Source: Thiotrichales bacterium (GTDB taxonomy: Bacteria; Pseudomonadota; Gammaproteobacteria; JAAZVR01). Taken from it: a stretch of 7,482 nt of DNA. The stretch is from positions 1-7,482 of the forward strand of contig JAAZVR010000047.1 of the NCBI GenBank assembly GCA_018623305.1, given 5' to 3'. This document shows positions 5,278 to 7,482 of the stretch, piece by piece (the stretch's first letter is position 1; each line of letters starts with the position of its first letter). The notes below the pieces were generated by a model. It saw only the letters and a list, made by a program, of their open reading frames with translations. It did not search any database and was not told where the DNA came from. The translations under genes were made by a program, and so were the position numbers.

Positions 5278-6630
5278 ATGTCAGATTACACTCCTGAACT
5301 ACTTTTACCAGCAGGTTCTCTAAAACACATGCGTTATGCTTTTGCTTATGGCGCTGATGCCGTTTATGCAGGCCTACCACGATACAGCTTGCGCGTTCGC
5401 AACAATGAATTCAATCTTGAAAACTTAAAAATCGGGATTGACGAAGCTCACGCACAAGGCAAGCAATTCTTTGTGACGGTAAATATCATGCCGCATAACT
5501 CTAAATTGAAAACTTTCTTAAAAGATATGCAGGAAGTTATCGATCTAGGGCCAGACGCTTTAATCATGGCCGATCCTGGTCTGATTCACTTAGTTCACAA
5601 AAACTGGCCAGAAATGGAAATCCATTTATCTGTGCAAGCAAACACTGTGAACTATGCTTCAGCACAGTTCTGGCAAGAAGCCGCAGGCGTCAGTCGTGTG
5701 ATTCTTTCTCGTGAATTGTCACTTGAAGAAGTCGGCGATATTAAAAAACATTGTCCTGATCTTGAGCTAGAAGTGTTTGTTCACGGGTCTTTGTGTATTG
5801 CCTATTCTGGTCGTTGTTTATTATCAGGTTACTTCAACCACCGCGACCCGAACCAAGGAACTTGCACAAACTCTTGCCGTTGGAGCTATGACGTTCACAA
5901 AGCTAAAGAAGACGAACAAAGCGGTATCGTGCCTGAAAAGCAAATCGTGGAACTTCAGGGTCCAACAGGCGAAATCCGTTCTGAAAAATCTGAAGACGTG
6001 TATCTGATTGAAGAAGCCAATCGCCCAGGCGAACTGATGCCGATTGAAGAAGATGAGCACGGCACTTACATCATGAACTCAAAAGATTTGCGCGCAGTCG
6101 AACACGTTCGCGATTTGATTGAAATGAAGATTGATTGCTTAAAAGTAGAAGGTCGTACCAAATCACATTACTACGTAGCTCGTACAGCTCAGTCTTACCG
6201 CAAAGCGATTGATGACGCAATGAGCGGTAAAGAGTTTGACCCAAGCCTAATTGGTACATTAGATAACTTAGCGAACCGTGGTTACACCGACGGCTTCTTC
6301 AAGCGCCACCATTCTCAAGAATACCAAAATTACATGGATTCACATTCGCGTAATCGCCAGCAACAATTCTGCGCAGAAGCGTTGGCCTTTGAAAACGGCG
6401 TAGGCACATTTTTGTCTAAGAATAAAATCCGCTTGGGCGATTCGATTGAAGTCGTTACACCTGAAGGTAATTACGATATTACCGTTGAATCATTAATTTC
6501 TGAAAAAGGTGAGGCCTTAGAAGAAATTAAAGGAGGTGGCGTAACCTTCCAAATGCCAATTGAAAACATCCATCCTACTTTAGGTTTATTGGCTCGAAAC
6601 TTAGCAGAAGACGAAGAAATCTTAAGCTAA
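5278..6630 (+). CDS. trhP: TrhP/YegQ, U32-family tRNA wobble-uridine hydroxylation protein
   Basis: The 450-residue protein matches E. coli TrhP (YegQ, about 453 residues), which with an iron-sulfur cluster and prephenate supports formation of 5-hydroxyuridine at tRNA position 34. The family was long annotated as peptidase U32, and protease activity is not expected here. The U32 signature is plain: EVFVHGSLCIAYSGRCLLSG at 165-184, followed by NQGTCTNSCRW at 192-202. Cys173, Cys180, Cys196 and Cys200 are the likely cluster ligands. The N-terminus ELLLPAGSLKHMRYAFAYGADAVYAG is the usual TIM-barrel start. IDCLKVEGRTKSHYYVA (285-301) is the second conserved block, and a C-terminal beta domain begins near 370. 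The ATG at 5278 gives the family N-terminus; its ribosome-binding site is weak (GGGA 11 bases upstream). It is transcribed away from the cytochromes. Confidence 0.93.
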   Translation: MSDYTPELLLPAGSLKHMRYAFAYGADAVYAGLPRYSLRVRNNEFNLENLKIGIDEAHAQGKQFFVTVNIMPHNSKLKTFLKDMQEVIDLGPDALIMADPGLIHLVHKNWPEMEIHLSVQANTVNYASAQFWQEAAGVSRVILSRELSLEEVGDIKKHCPDLELEVFVHGSLCIAYSGRCLLSGYFNHRDPNQGTCTNSCRWSYDVHKAKEDEQSGIVPEKQIVELQGPTGEIRSEKSEDVYLIEEANRPGELMPIEEDEHGTYIMNSKDLRAVEHVRDLIEMKIDCLKVEGRTKSHYYVARTAQSYRKAIDDAMSGKEFDPSLIGTLDNLANRGYTDGFFKRHHSQEYQNYMDSHSRNRQQQFCAEALAFENGVGTFLSKNKIRLGDSIEVVTPEGNYDITVESLISEKGEALEEIKGGGVTFQMPIENIHPTLGLLARNLAEDEEILS

Positions 6631-6665
6631 GCCTTTACGCTTCCCATTTTTCAAGCACCTTCAAA

Positions 6666-6671
6666 TATAAT
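6666..6671 (+). promoter_or_regulatory. Probable -10 box (TATAAT) of hemB
   Basis: A consensus TATAAT lies 27 bases before the hemB ATG in the 68-base gap after trhP. A convincing -35 is absent at the correct distance. No terminator hairpin is visible in the gap, so hemB may also receive read-through from trhP. Confidence 0.45.
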
Positions 6672-6687
6672 GAATCGAAATTATTTT

Positions 6688-6692
6688 GGAGG
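6688..6692 (+). promoter_or_regulatory. Shine-Dalgarno of hemB
   Basis: GGAGG lies 6 bases before the ATG at 6699 and is a near-ideal ribosome-binding site. It supports this start, which also gives the family's usual N-terminus. Confidence 0.8.
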
Positions 6693-6698
6693 TGTCTC

Positions 6699-7482
6699 AT
6701 GAGCTTCAACGAAGCCAATCAATATTTCCCATCAACTCGTATGCGCCGTATGCGTAAAGATACGTTTTCTCGCCGAATGATGCGCGAAAATCTTTTAACG
6801 CCTTATGACCTAATTCAGCCTTTCTTCGTAATTGAAGGTGAGAATCAGCGCGAAGCTGTGCCTTCAATGCCAGGTGTTGAGCGCGTCAGTATTGATCAAC
6901 TACTTAAAGAAGTTGCAGAACTGGTTGAGCTACAAGTCCCAGCCGTTGCCCTGTTTCCTGTTGTCGGCGAAGACAAGAAAACGCTGGATGCCGCTGAAGC
7001 ATACAATCCAAAAGGATTAGCACAACGAGCAGTACGTGCAATTAAAGCAGCACACCCTGAAATGGGCATCATCACTGATGTCGCACTAGACCCATTTACA
7101 ACGCATGGCCAAGATGGCATTATCGATGACAATGGCTACGTTGTGAATGACGCGACTGTAGATGTGTTGATTCAGCAAGCGCTGTCACACGCCGAAGCAG
7201 GCGCAGATATTGTCGCACCTTCTGACATGATGGATGGCCGCATTGGCGACATCCGTGACGCATTGGAAGAGGCTGACTATATTCATACAAAGATTTTGGC
7301 CTACAGCGCTAAGTATGCGTCAAGTTTCTACGGCCCATTCCGCGACGCGGTTGGCTCAGCAGGCAACTTGGGTTCTGGCAATAAATACACTTACCAAATG
7401 GATCCAGCAAACACGGACGAATCATTACGCGAATGCGCTTTAGATTTAGCCGAAGGTGCAGACATGTTAATGGTTAAACCAG
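6699..7482 (+). CDS. hemB: HemB, delta-aminolevulinic acid dehydratase / porphobilinogen synthase (3' end cut by window edge)
   Basis: HemB condenses two 5-aminolevulinate molecules to porphobilinogen in haem and corrin synthesis. The open frame runs from the ATG at 6699 to the window end without a stop: 261 codons of a family length near 330-340, so about 75 residues are missing. The arginine-rich N-terminal arm (TRMRRMRKDTFSRRMMREN, 13-31) is followed by SMPGV and by DVALDPFTTHGQDG at 127-140. In zinc enzymes that last loop carries three cysteines; here Ala129, Asp131 and Asp139 take their places, as in Pseudomonas-type magnesium-dependent enzymes. APSDMMDGRI is at 173-182. The Schiff-base lysines are Lys205 in AYSAKYASSFYGPFRDA and Lys260 in DMLMVKP at the window end. 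It supplies haem precursors that the cytochromes c in this window ultimately need. Confidence 0.97.
   Translation, partial: MSFNEANQYFPSTRMRRMRKDTFSRRMMRENLLTPYDLIQPFFVIEGENQREAVPSMPGVERVSIDQLLKEVAELVELQVPAVALFPVVGEDKKTLDAAEAYNPKGLAQRAVRAIKAAHPEMGIITDVALDPFTTHGQDGIIDDNGYVVNDATVDVLIQQALSHAEAGADIVAPSDMMDGRIGDIRDALEEADYIHTKILAYSAKYASSFYGPFRDAVGSAGNLGSGNKYTYQMDPANTDESLRECALDLAEGADMLMVKP

Noticed and set aside
1..7482. Mobile element, CRISPR array, toxin-antitoxin, defence island or other new system
   Set aside because: All long stretches are accounted for by recognised families; no direct-repeat arrays, transposase fragments, integrase genes or unexplained gene-sized gaps were seen.

Overview
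The window looks like chromosomal DNA of a sulfur-oxidising gammaproteobacterium. The gene set and protein style suggest the Thiomicrospira/Hydrogenovibrio/Thiomicrorhabdus group, but this is an inference from recognised families and has not been tested by a search. It is densely coded, with moderate GC, and shows no mobile elements, CRISPR arrays, tRNAs or rRNAs.

Layout. Positions 1-5067 form a leftward (minus-strand) series. In transcription order it contains two tandem small cytochromes c (5067-4780 and 4760-4473), soxC (4463-3114), soxD (3127-2162), a rho-independent terminator (2139-2108), moaA (2079-1084), moaD (1081-833), moaE (831-385), and the 5' part of moeA, which runs off the left edge. 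A 210-base divergent intergenic region (5068-5277) separates this block from two rightward genes: a U32-family trhP/yegQ homologue (5278-6630) and hemB (from 6699), cut by the right edge.

How the genes work together. SoxC is a periplasmic Tat-exported molybdoenzyme of the sulfite oxidase fold. With the c-type cytochrome SoxD it forms sulfane dehydrogenase, which oxidises the sulfane sulfur bound to SoxYZ during thiosulfate oxidation. The two small monoheme cytochromes are plausible electron acceptors. The four genes after the terminator make the molybdenum cofactor SoxC needs: MoaA acts on GTP, MoaD and MoaE are the two subunits of molybdopterin synthase, and MoeA inserts molybdate. Enzyme and cofactor supply are therefore adjacent and co-oriented, with a terminator that could reduce cofactor-gene expression relative to the enzyme. 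TrhP (tRNA wobble-uridine hydroxylation) and HemB (porphobilinogen synthase) are housekeeping genes. HemB feeds haem synthesis, which c-type cytochromes need, but the adjacency may be incidental.

Most notable points. SoxD has a single CxxCH haem motif and a lipobox-like signal, unlike the diheme Paracoccus SoxD. The cytochrome pair aligns without gaps over all 95 residues. The last two Gly codons of moaA form the Shine-Dalgarno sequence of moaD. I see no convincing wholly new system: the window is a coherent Sox plus molybdenum-cofactor locus with some atypical details.
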